NCBI RefSeq assembly: GCF_004027225.2
Contig: NC_044301.2
Coordinates: 17,381,255-17,445,254 of the forward strand
Source of the DNA: Strigops habroptila
Lineage: Eukaryota; Chordata; Aves; Psittaciformes; Psittacidae
DNA: 64,000 nucleotides
Reading direction: 5' to 3'
Made by a program: the position numbers and the translations under genes. Below are positions 23,363 to 33,104 of the stretch, in pieces (positions within the stretch are counted from its first letter, which is position 1; each line of letters begins with the position of its first letter). A model generated the notes under the pieces. It made no database searches, was not told the origin of the DNA, and was given only the letters and a program-made list of their open reading frames with translations.

Positions 23363-23470
23363 ACATGTCCAGTACAGCAGCACTCAATGGTGGTATGACT
23401 TCATTCAGGCCACGATAATCTACTGTTAGTCTCCACTCTCCACTAGACGTTTGCACTGGCCATATGGGGC

Positions 23471-24056
23471 TATTAAAGGGTGATCAGGTCCTGCTGATCA
23501 CTCCTTGGCTCTCCAGTCTACAGATCAGCTCATGGATGGGAATCAGGGAGTCTCGGTTGGCATGATATTGCTGCCGATGCACTGTTGTGGTCGTGATTGG
23601 CACTCGTTGCTCTTCGACCTTCAGGAACCCCACAACAGAAGGATCCTCTGAGAGACCAGGCAGGCTGGACAGCTGCTTAATTTCCTCTGTCTCCAAGGCA
23701 GCTATAACAAAAGCCCATAGGTACCCTCTTGGGTCTTTCAAGAACCCTCTCCTGAGATAGTCTATGCCAAGGATGCATGGAGCCCCTGGACCAGTCACAA
23801 TGGGGTGCTTTTGCCACTTCCTCCCAGTCAGGCTGATTTCAGCCTCCAGTACAGTCAACTCTTGGGATCCTCCTGTCACTCCAGAAATATAAACGGGTTC
23901 CACCCCTTGATACCTTGATGGCATCAGGGTACACTGTGTACTGGTATCTACTAGAACTTTAAATTCCTTGGGGACTGATGTGCCAGGCCATCTGATCCAC
24001 ACAGTCCAGTAAACCTGATTATCCCTCTCCTCCACCTGGATGGAGGCTGGGCCCCT
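23471..24056 (-). pseudogene. ERVL C protease
   Basis: A 183-codon open stretch at 23484-24035 with LVDTSTQCTLMPS around the active site, then GPGAPCILGIDYLRRG. The triplet is DTS where retroviral proteases have DTG or DSG; copy G shares DTS, so the change may be old. A frame change at about 23474 separates it from RT. Confidence 0.75.
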
Positions 24057-25696
24057 CTAATAGTGATCACAAGATTGTCCACTTATGTCTTGTAGAAAGG
24101 GATTAGTATTCCTTATCACAGGAGCTGGAGTAAAATCAGCTCTTCCACTCCATCTGGGAAACTGTTCACCAGAGACTGGAGCAGCAACTTTCATGGGAGG
24201 ATCATCCTTGACCATTGTTCTCCTCTTTAATTCACGCACCCGTTCCTCCAGAACTGAGGTAGGTTTTCCATCCCACTTTCTCATGTCTTCTTCGCGGTCC
24301 GGCAAATAAAACCATATGGTGGCCCGTGGCATGTACCTCCTATACCTTCTCTCTCAGGTAATAGGGCACCTTCTGTTAATAGCTGAGACACGGGTTGGTA
24401 CACGTGGGGAGCTGGAGAGATCGTACAGATCGTCTCTCAATTGCTTGAACTACTGGGACAACTTTTCCACAGCTGAAATGATGGAAGAGGTGAGATTGTC
24501 TTCGAACTCTCGGAGTTGATGCCAAAAAATGGGCATATGATGATGGTGCACTCTGTGTAAGTTTCCACCACATGGGTCGTGTACATTCGCCTTCATCTGG
24601 ATCTATGGATGTGTTCCTGGCATCCGGCCTACGATAGATCATCTCTAGAATGGCTGATTCCCTCAGGGACTGGATGCCTCTCTCTATCGTGGTCCAGTTG
24701 GCTGAGCGGCTCATAACATCGTCCTTGTAGGGAAACCTTTCCTTCATAGCTGCCAGGAGCCGCCTCCAAATACTGAGGGCTCGCTTCTCTCTTGCAATTG
24801 CTTTGTCAATTCCTCCTTCCCTAGCAAGTGATCCCAGCTGCTTGGCTTCCATACCTTCTAGTTCATGATCGTCGGCCCCATTGTCCCAGCATCAGAGCAA
24901 CCAGGTGACAATGTGCTCCCCTGGAAGACGGTGAAATCTTTTCACATATTCCACAGCTCAGTCAAGGTCTGGGGTCGAGAAGTCACCTCTTCTTCTTCTT
25001 CCTCTTCCTCTGATCCACGTAGTAGTAATTCTTGTTCAGATGCTGTCCACTGTAGTGATTGCATTGGGACTTCATCTTTTTTCACTACACTGGTTGCTTT
25101 TTGTGCCTCTCATTTGCTTTTGCTTACAGGGGCAATCAATATTGTCACATACCAGCCATTTGGTTTAACTTCAGTGTCTATCACTGTGGTTGGAGTGGCT
25201 GCAGTGTCTGTTGCTGGGGTTGGTGCAGCTGTTGTGCTTGAGGGTTGAGTAACACCAACAGCTGCATTGTCTGTTGCTGTTGGGGTTTGAGTAGCTGCTG
25301 TGCTTGTCACTGGGGTTGGTGTAGGTGCTGTACTTGGAGTTGGAGTAGCTGCGTTGTCTGTTGCTTTGCCATCAGATCCAGAGACACTTTTTTCCCTTTG
25401 AAGGTGCTGGATAGTGTTGAGCAGGGCTCTGTAGGCGTAGGCCAAGCCCCAGCACGTTGCCATGATTTGTCCCTCTCTGGTATAACCAGAGCGACAGCAC
25501 ACCTCGTTTAAGTGTTTTACTAGTTTTTCTGGATGTTGCACTTGTTCAGGGGTGAAGTTCCAAAGCACTGGAGGGGCCCACTGGCCTAGATACTTGCCCA
25601 TACTGTCCCCCACACCCTGCTACTCATGACTGTCCAGCCTCAGGGAAAATCTCTTGGTGGTCCTCTTATATCATCATCTAACCCTAGCGAAGACCC
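24057..25696 (-). pseudogene. ERVL C gag
   Basis: Gag in pieces: a C-terminal part at 24057-24332, a middle part at 24376-24852 and an N-terminal part at 25110-25613. The N-terminal part has the WAPPVLWNFTPEQ block and a Thr/Pro/Ala repeat shorter than in copy A. No CCHC zinc knuckle was recognised. Confidence 0.75.
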
Positions 25697-25761
25697 AAGC
25701 CCAACCCTGCTTAACTTTCAAGATCAGATGAAATAGGGTGTTCTCATGGTAGTACAGCCGT
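25697..25761 (-). other. 5S rRNA-derived segment in ERVL copy C
   Basis: Minus strand: ACGGCTGTACTACC, ATCTGATCTTG, AGTTAAGCAGGGTTGGGC, again following 5S rRNA order from about nucleotide 4 to 67. Same site upstream of gag as in copies A and B. Confidence 0.8.
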
Positions 25762-25811
25762 GGGTAAAACACACGCCATATGTGTGGCAAGATGCTGATC
25801 TCCTGCAAAAA

Positions 25812-26208
25812 CAGCAGGCAGGTTTCGACGGTATCATGAGGAGAGACGACAATGGACCCTACACGATTCAATGTGAATCAAGCAGAAGCCACTTTATTGT
25901 TCCCACGATCCCTTTATATACAGAGTTTTCTATCTCTACATGTAGTCACATGCCTTTTGATTGGTAAAAGCCCTCTTGCACGAGGCAATCACGCGGCTCG
26001 GTAAGTGTCCTTATTGGATCACCTAATTCCTGGTGTTCTTCCCATGTATCTGGCTGCAGATATTTTCTTCCTCTTATCTTCTTCTTGGTATGCGGCTACG
26101 TGTTTAGAAGAAGCTCTCTGATGGCTGGTTCACATCCTCTTATCTTCTTCTTGGTATGCAGCTGCATGCTTAGAAGAGGCCCTCATATGGCTGGCTCATC
26201 ACATGTCC
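25812..26208 (-). mobile_element. Foreign solo LTR nested in ERVL C leader
   Basis: About 400 bp interrupt the leader that is continuous in copy B. On the minus strand it starts TGTGATGAGCC, has a TATA box (TATATAAAGGG, about 25909-25919) followed by AATAAAG about 11 bp later, and ends about 25812. It holds two direct repeats of about 60 bp (GCATACCAAGAAGAAGATAA in each), like enhancer repeats. The TATA-to-poly(A) layout resembles alpharetroviral LTRs; class is not proven. Edges are approximate. Confidence 0.7.
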
Positions 26209-26574
26209 ACTGTCCTCCAAATATGACCCCACAGTATCAAAAGGCCATCCAAAATCTTTAGAATTCTCAAATGCTTCTGTAAATAGGCTGGTGGGGGAGC
26301 GGGAGTTGTAGAGGAATTTCTCCTTCATAGGTAGACCCCCCAAGGTGGAAAAAAAGATGTGTAATTGCTTAAAATTCTCATTATATGCCTCCCAAAGTAC
26401 AGAGGTGATGACCACGCTGGGAACGCAAGCCTGACCAGTTTCATGATCAATGAGTCTATTGTATTATAAGTCATTACCATGAAGTACAGTGAAACAATAA
26501 CCTTAGCCCAGGCTGCCCAGCCGATAAACACTAAAACAGCAAATACTGGCTGCAAATAAGGTATGACAGAACTA
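26209..26574 (-). mobile_element. ERVL C leader
   Basis: Homologous to the leader of copy B around 5930-6240 (shared TTGCAGCCAGTATTTGCTG block). The primer binding site is missing because the LTR 3' part is deleted. Confidence 0.75.
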
Positions 26575-26969
26575 CTACTACTACCAATGATAATAATGAT
26601 AAGGGAAATAACAAGGGGAGAGAATACAATTGCTCACCACCCGCTGACCGATACCCAGCCTGACCCAAGCAACGATCTGCACCTTCCGGGTAACTTCCCC
26701 CAGTTTATATGGGCATGATGTGCTGTGGCATGGAATACCCCTTTGGCTAGTTTGGGTCAGGTGCCCTGTCTCTGCTTCCTCCTGGCTTCCTGTGCCCCTC
26801 CTCACTGGCAGAGCATGAGATTGAAAAGTCCTTGATTGAAGTAAACATTACTCAGCAACAACTAAAAACATTGGTGTGTTATCTGTGTTCTCAGACTAAA
26901 TTTGAAAACACAGCACTGCACCAGCTACTATGAAGGAGTAAAATGACTGCTACAGCTGAACCCAGGACA
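26575..26969 (-). mobile_element. 5' LTR of ERVL provirus C (truncated)
   Basis: Minus-strand LTR from its start (ACCCAGGACA, 26969) to the middle region at 26575; the last third of the LTR and the PBS are deleted. Confidence 0.88.
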
Positions 26970-27420
26970 TTAGCCCAGCCAAAACCAGGACATCCACTAA
27001 GGTTAAAGTGTTGTGAATTAGGTTTAGTTAGCTGAATTCCTTTAACCAACTTCTTTTGACTAAGTGGTTGTGCTTAGCATGAGTCGTCTCTTAGCATGGG
27101 AAGCTGAAGTCCACAGAGCCTTAGGCCACAAGCAGCTAACTCCCACCTAGATAAAGCTGAACTTAATTTACAATGTGCACTTAGTTATGTAAACAAAGGC
27201 CTTGAGACCAGTGCAAATTGGAAGAGTTGCATCAGTTAGCAAGGAGCAACATCCTGAGAGATAACAAGAAACTTACAGTCTGTACTTTTGGGGTTTTATG
27301 GTTTTTTCTTTTACCTTTTTTTTTCCCACCTTGAAAATAGGAAATAAACTCAGCATAGGAAAAGGGATGCCCTTAGCTGAGCTATTACAAAATTGGGAAA
27401 AGATCTATGGTACAGCCAAA
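26970..27420 (+). mobile_element. Older retroviral leader and gag start, left part
   Basis: Ends with an open reading MPLAELLQNWEKIYGTA from 27367, resembling a retroviral matrix N-terminus. The same frame continues at 32004, across the young provirus. The leader before it is not assigned to a family. Confidence 0.6.
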
Positions 27421-27424
27421 TTAC

Positions 27425-27925
27425 TGTGAGAAACTATGGACTAGGATATTGTTTATTAAGATTTATGTTAAGCTCAATGTAAAGGTTAGGCAACAAAGAT
27501 GTGAAATCGCTTATGCAAACAGAAACCCGGACACTGCTTGAGTAAGATAAGATAACCACAATCGCGAGATAACCGCCAGACTTCCAGGAACCGACAGAAA
27601 CAAAACAAACAACCCCAGATAAGGACATGTGAATGAGGGGTCAACTATGGGATAAAGGAGAAAGACTTCTTATTTCGGCCTCAACGACCACCAGGAGGTA
27701 GAAAACGACCCCCTAACAACAACTGAAGCATGCGCAGAGTACCTCCACTACTTCATGAACACGGAAGTAAAGATGTATAAAAAGGGACTGTTTGAACTGC
27801 TCAGCACGGCAGTGGCGGAGCGCAGACTCCCCTGTCGTCCAGCGCTGTTTTTGCTCATATTCTACTTGCTATAATTAATAAAATTTTAATTGGATTATGA
27901 TCCGTTGTGGTCACAATTTATGACA
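27425..27925 (+). repeat. 5' LTR of provirus D
   Basis: TGTGAGAAAC to TTTATGACA. TATA box TATAAAAAG at 27776-27784 and poly(A) signal AATAAA at 27877-27882 divide U3, R and U5. Confidence 0.96.
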
Positions 27926-27930
27926 ATTTC

Positions 27931-27948
27931 TGGTGCCGTGACTCGGAT
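27931..27948 (+). other. tRNA-His primer binding site of provirus D
   Basis: TGGTGCCGTGACTCGGAT is exactly complementary to the 3' end of tRNA-His, as in HERV-H-type class I elements. It lies 5 bp after the LTR. Confidence 0.88.
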
Positions 27949-28321
27949 AAGGAACGGTGGGCTTTGGTCCTCCGGGGAGGCGCCCCGCGACATTTCGCGG
28001 CCCCGCGACCAACAGCTCACTCCAACCTTACCGACGAACCTAAATTCTAGGATATTGAGCAAAAAAGGACCGGTAAAATCCCATAAAATTCTGTGCACGG
28101 GAGTCCGGACGAAGACGCAGGACGCGTAAGTATACTGCGAAGTTGTTCGCGGGTTCGCCGTTCGGGCGGGATTGGGTATCCTGGATTATAATGAACGAGA
28201 GGTTCGATATACTGAACCAAGCGAGTGTGGACCCTTTAGTACTGCGTTTCCCACCTCCCGCGAGGGACTGGGCCAGGAATAAGGGGAGCGAGTGAGTGTG
28301 TGTTTGTGGATAATCCAGAAG

Positions 28322-29728
28322 ATGGGGGCGAAGGGCAGCAAGCCTTCGACTCCCATGGGGAGGGTACACACTGTACCTAAAAATACCCCTCTGGCATATA
28401 TCTTAGACAATTGGAGATATTCCCCTGGAACCCTAGGGAAAGATAAGCAAAAAATGATAGAATATTGTACTAAGATATGGGGAGGGAAGAAGATTTCTAA
28501 AAATGTCTTTTGGCCAGTCTATGGGTCAGAAGAAGATTGGGTAAGACAGCAATTAAACCTCTGGGTTAATAATAAAAAACCCCTTAACCCGGAGGAGAGT
28601 CAATATGCGGAAGTGTGGCTAGAAAGACCGAGAGCTAGACTTTATCCGCTGAATGAAATAAAAACTAAACAAAAGAAAAAGAAGGAAGAGTTAGACGAAA
28701 CCCTTCTAACCCCCCCTCCTTACATTCCTCCTCCTGCTCCCGCAGAAGTCCCCAGAGCGCCCACTCCCCCACCAGAGTCGGAACAAGGGTCTCCCCCTCT
28801 TCCTAGACGCGTAACTAGAAGTCAAAAAGGGGCAGCTCAGATGTACCCCCTAAGGGAAATACCCATGGGGGGACCTCAACCTGTGATCGGATATATTTCC
28901 GTACCCCTAAACTCGGCTGACCTACGAGATTTTAAAAGAACCGAAATGGGAAACTTAATTGAGGACCCACTGGGAGTGGCAGAAAGATTAAATCAATTTT
29001 TGGGACCAAACCTTTATACTTGGGATGAGATGCAATCTATCCTTGGTCAATTATTTACTACCGAGGAAAGAGATATGATTAGACGAGCAGGAATGAGACT
29101 GTGGGATGCTCAACATGCCCAGGGACCCCAAGCAGAGAGTCAGGGGCTCTATATCTTGGGGGACCGGAGTCATCATGAGCCCTTGATAAAATTAAAAATA
29201 GGTCCCCATAAACAAGAGTTCACCTTTTTAGTAGACACTGGGGCTGAGAAATCAACTATTAAGCAAATACCTGAGGGATGTAAAGTTTCCCCTGAAAAGG
29301 TACAAGTAATTGGGGCAAAAGGAGAACCCTTTAAAGTAAGCAAAATCAAAAATGTGGTATTCGAAACTGAAAATAAATTTGGAATGGGTGAACTCTTGCT
29401 CGTCCCTGAAGCAGAATTTAATCTGTTAGGACGAGATTTAATTGTTGAATTGCAATTAGAAATTAAAGTGAAAAATCAGGAGCTAACAGTGTCTGCTTAT
29501 CCTTTAACCGTGGATGATCAAAAACAAATTAACCCCGATGTCTGGTACTCTCCGGACACAATTAGTAGACTGAAAATCCCACCGATTAAAATCCAACTTT
29601 CCGAACCCCACATACCTGTGAGGGTAAGGCAATATCCCATATCCCTAGAAGGACGGAGGGGATTAAAACCAGAAATTGATCGATTGTTAGCACAAGACAC
29701 TTTGTGTCAAAAATTGTTAAAGATCTAG
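28322..29728 (+). pseudogene. Provirus D gag-protease-RT remnant reading frame
   Basis: One open frame of 468 codons from ATG at 28322 (an upstream GTG at 28292 is not needed). It starts MGAKGS, a myristoylation signal for membrane targeting of matrix. PPPY at about residues 131-134 is a late-budding motif. A partial capsid ends near residue 285, where an in-frame deletion joins it to protease with active site DTGA at about residue 305. The frame runs to the first RT residues and stops after a second deletion junction near 29700. Capsid C-terminus and nucleocapsid are absent. The in-frame deletion suggests the defective form was propagated. Confidence 0.85.
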
Positions 29729-30318
29729 CTGAAAGCTTGGGGATTAAGTGGGAATACCATACACCATGGCATCCACAAAGTTCGGGAAAAGTTGAAAGGA
29801 TAAATGGAGAAATCAAAACTATTTTGACTAAATTAATGATAGAAACCAAATTATCATGGATTAAGTGCCTACCCATGGCACTATTAATTCTCAGAACCAG
29901 ACCCCGAGCAGATGTAGGAATATCAGCATTTGAAATGGTGTATGGAATGTCTTATAGAATTGAAAGTCCACAAACAAATGTTTTAATTCGAGACCGTGTG
30001 ATTAATGAATATGTTTCACAATTAGCAGAACATCGTAACAAGCTTTGGGAACATGGACTGATTGTACAACGACCCCCGTTGGACTTAAAAATTCATAATG
30101 TTAAACCTGGGGATTGGATATTGATTAAAGTGTGGAAGGAAGAAACCCTAAAACCCAATTGGGAGGAACCTTATCTTGTTTTGCTTACAACAGAAACAGC
30201 TGTCCGAACTGCTGAGCGTGGATGGACTCATGCCAGTCGCATTAAAGGCCCAGTGACGAGACCCCACTGGAAAGTAATCAGTACTCCAGGTGACACCAAG
30301 ATAACCCTGAAAAGATAA
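29704..30318 (+). pseudogene. Provirus D integrase C-terminal part
   Basis: Open in a different frame from gag. It contains the end of the catalytic core with HPQSSGKVERING (the third catalytic acidic residue, Glu) and the C-terminal domain (KPGDWILIKVW). The first two catalytic Asp residues are deleted. The apparent TTG start is not meaningful. Confidence 0.85.
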
Positions 30319-30322
30319 CGTA

Positions 30323-31096
30323 ATGATAAAGACTTTATTTGATTATTTTGCCGCATTACCTTTCGGTATAAAGTGTGTATTGCTGTTTATATTTGCTATA
30401 ATTATTTCTCTTTTTTCTATTATATATGGAAGCGTACAAAGTGTGTTGAAGGAAATTGCTAAACTTATGCAACCTCACAATATTAAATATAGAAGATATG
30501 TTGATGTAAATAATATATGCACTCTAGATATACGAATTAGGTGTAATGATTTGAACTGCAATTGTTATCCATTTGCTTGTTTTAGGTGTAAGGTATGCCA
30601 GGATAAATGGTAGACACATTGTGAATGTGGATACCCTCCAATAGGAGTTTGCACACAGTGTTGGAAAATCCAAAGAACTCTCACTGAGTGGAAATTAAAA
30701 CAATTAGAGTCTAAACAAGAAATTATTCGGGAATCCCATGAGTGGTGGGAAATTTTTGCCAAAGGAATAAACCCTCAATATTATTGCTACCACTCCAACG
30801 AACCAGTCCCCTTTGTAGCTGAAATTTTGGTTATAAAATGCAGAAGGGAAGTACTGACCGTGTCTTACTTTGCCCCATTAGTTAAAGCTGCAAAGTGGGA
30901 AGCCTATATAAACAGGCAGAAAGCCCGAAACAACTGTTCTCCTGAAGAATTCCCTTGCTGCCGAGAAGATGGTACACCCCGTGGCTCGAAGCAACCGAGT
31001 CGACGGGCGAGGCAGAGGAGGAACAAACTGTGGAGAAAAGAACCAGAACGATGGGACACAAAAGCAGCAATGGCCGAACTTCCCCAGGACTGGTAA
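30323..31096 (+). CDS. Unassigned reading frame between pol and env of provirus D, with in-frame TAG
   Basis: ATG at 30323, five bases after the integrase stop; one TAG at 30611-30613 splits an otherwise open 257-codon frame that ends with TAA at 31094-31096. Seen in order: a hydrophobic segment at about residues 14-38 (signal anchor), a cysteine-rich stretch at about 63-115 with CxxC-type pairs on both sides of the TAG, a Trp/Glu-rich middle, and an Arg-rich tail (RRARQRRNK) similar in composition to RNA-binding arginine-rich motifs. It overlaps the start of the env remnant. I do not recognise the family. It could be an accessory gene, a long env leader, or a remnant. Function is not claimed. 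Confidence 0.5.
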
Positions 31097-31465
31097 AAAT
31101 ATACTTAAATTGGCAAAATTAACAGACACCCTTTTTTTCTGGTATACCGTTAGTTTTGTTATTGATAATAACCCAAGCAAATGGAAACCCTCATAAACCT
31201 ATGAACTAGACAATAACAAACATAAAATACACTTTATTAAAGAACGGTTTGACATAGCTAAACTGCTTATTTTAACTACGAGGTCTGGGGCAAAATATAA
31301 GAGTGTATCTATTAATGAAGATGAAGATTGCTGTGAATACATTATGCCACATGAGAACTATGCCTTTTGTAATTGTGAGGTATTACCTTGTGAGTGTTAT
31401 GATAAATATTGGGATTGTGGAAAAAGGTTTGTTCGCAGTGCCGAAAATGAAAGTAACGTCTAATA
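31051..31465 (+). pseudogene. Provirus D env-position remnant
   Basis: ATG at 31051 opens MGHKSS; an in-frame TAA follows at about 31117. The same frame then shows a signal-peptide-like run (PLVLLLIITQ) followed by NPHKP, a motif often found at the mature start of gammaretroviral surface proteins. A frame change and a Cys-rich open stretch (to about 31462) follow. Surface and transmembrane domains are otherwise missing, so no envelope can be made. Confidence 0.6.
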
Positions 31466-31478
31466 AACAATAATAGGA

Positions 31479-31498
31479 TAAAAAGAAAAAGGGGGGAT
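31479..31498 (+). other. Polypurine tract of provirus D
   Basis: Purine run AAAAAGAAAAAGGGGGGA immediately before the 3' LTR, the primer for plus-strand DNA synthesis. Confidence 0.85.
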
Positions 31499-31999
31499 TG
31501 TGAGAAACTATGGACTAGGATATTGTTTATTAAGATTTATGTTAAGCTCAATGTAAAGGTTAGGCAACAAAGATGTGAAATCGCTTATGCAAACAGAAAC
31601 CCGGACACTGCTTGAGTAAGATAAGATAACCACAATCGCGAGATAACCGCCAGACTTCCAGGAACCGACAGAAACAGGACAAACAACCCCAGATAAGGAC
31701 ATGTGAATGAGGGGTCAACTATGGGATAAAGGAGAAAGACTTCTTATTTCGGCCTCAACGACCACCAGGAGGTAGAAAACGACCCCCTAACAACAACTGA
31801 AGCATGCGCAGAGTACCTCCACTACTTCATGAACACGGAAGTAAAGATGTATAAAAAGGGACTGTTTGAACTGCTCAGCACGGCAGTGGCGGAGCGCAGA
31901 CTCCCCTGTCGTCCAGCGCTGTTTTTGCTCATATTCTACTTGCTATAATTAATAAAATTTTAATTGGATTATGATCCGTTGTGGTCACAATTTATGACA
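31499..31999 (+). repeat. 3' LTR of provirus D
   Basis: 501 bp, identical to 27425-27925 except for GG in place of AA at about 31677, as far as I can compare by eye. Confidence 0.96.
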
Positions 32000-32003
32000 T
32001 TAC

Positions 32004-32539
32004 CCAAAAGGCGTGCAGTTGCCTTGTGCCAGGAAGAATGGCCATATATTACTAGAAGAGCTGGCAGGGCCCCTCGGGAAATCTGGCCATCGGAAGAAAC
32101 TTTCAATTAAGACTCACTTACTTGTGACGCTACTTAAAGGATGAAAATCCAATGCAAATGGTTTATTGGTATGTGTGGGATAGTCAGAAACGAGTACGAA
32201 AACCTTGAGGAAGAGCTTTAGCTGCAGCAGTTGTGAGTAATTTAACTGTAGCACCTGCAGAGACGGTCTCTGCACCACCCTATACTCCTCCATCTGTACC
32301 GCTTATTGATTCTCCCCCCAATTGCTGTCTCCACTGCTTTTGCTGGGCTCTACCCTGCAGCTTCTAATCCTCTTACAATGCCAGGCAGCGGTGTGGGGAT
32401 GTGTCTATGTGTGTCTGTAAAATGTTCCTCCCCCATCTCTGGTACTACATGTATATAACCAAACACCCCTGGAACCCTGGGGAGTTGGTTATGTGGGGAA
32501 ATGAAATGCCCACAGTAAGGGGAGATGAGGGTCGATGTG
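32004..32539 (+). mobile_element. Older retroviral gag, right part
   Basis: Continues in frame from 27367-27420 (KLPKRRAVALCQEEWPYITRR) to a TAA at about 32107, then degraded gag-like sequence with proline-rich readings. It was a single gag fragment before provirus D inserted. Confidence 0.6.
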
Positions 32540-33104
32540 TGTCCTGGGTTCAGCTATAGCAGTTAATTTTCTCCTTCTTAGTAGCTGGTGCAGTGCTGTG
32601 TTTTTAACTTTCAGCCTGGGAACAACGCTGATAACACCGATGTTTTTAGTTGTTGCTAAGTAATGTTTATTCCAACCAAGGACTTTCTCAGTCTCATGCT
32701 CTGCCAGGGAGGAGAGGAAGCCAGGAGGAAGCAGAGACAGGACACCTGACCCAAACTAGCCGAAGGGGTATTCCATACCACGGCACCTCATGCCCAGTAT
32801 ATAAACTGGGGGGAGTTACCCGGAATGTCAGATGGCTGCTCGGGTCGGGCTGGGTATCAGTTGGCAGGTGGTGAGCAATTGTATTCTCTCCCCTTGTTAT
32901 TTCACTAATCATTATTATCACTGGTGGTAGCAGTAGTGGTTTTGTATTATACCTTAGTTACTGGACTGCTCTTATCTCAACCCGTGGGAGTTACATTCTT
33001 CCGATTCTCCTCCCTATCCCTCCGGGAGCGGGGGGAGGAAGAAGTGGGGGAGTGAGCAAGCGGCTGCGTGGTTCCGAGTTACCGGCTGGGCTCAAACCAC
33101 GACA
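32540..33104 (+). mobile_element. Solo ERVL LTR (internally shorter form)
   Basis: TGTCCTGGG to ACCACGACA, 565 bp. It lacks the roughly 60-bp middle block (CACTTGTGTTTATTG region) present in the longer form. No clear target duplication. Confidence 0.88.

Larger units (their letters stand above)
21902..23470 (-). pseudogene. ERVL C reverse transcriptase and connection region, broken
   Basis: The RT catalytic box YIDD is at 22969-22980, preceded by IANAFFSIPL and LPQGWKHSP blocks and followed by the thumb and connection region. The palm N-terminus is interrupted at 23230-23362 by an inverted copy of the element's own 22274-22406. Frames change near 22350 and 22470. The protein is not intact. 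Confidence 0.85.
27425..31999 (+). mobile_element. Young class I (gammaretrovirus-like) provirus D, internally deleted
   Basis: 4.6-kb provirus with two 501-bp LTRs, 4-bp target duplication TTAC (27421-27424 and 32000-32003), tRNA-His PBS and a purine tract. The LTRs differ only at two adjacent bases (AA versus GG, about 27602 and 31677), so insertion is recent. Internal order: matrix and partial capsid, protease, start of RT, C-terminal integrase, an extra reading frame, and an env remnant. Most of capsid-nucleocapsid, RT, RNase H, the integrase core and env is deleted, so it must have moved using proteins from another virus. Class I assignment rests on PBS type, 4-bp duplication, PPPY late motif and integrase motifs. 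Confidence 0.93.
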
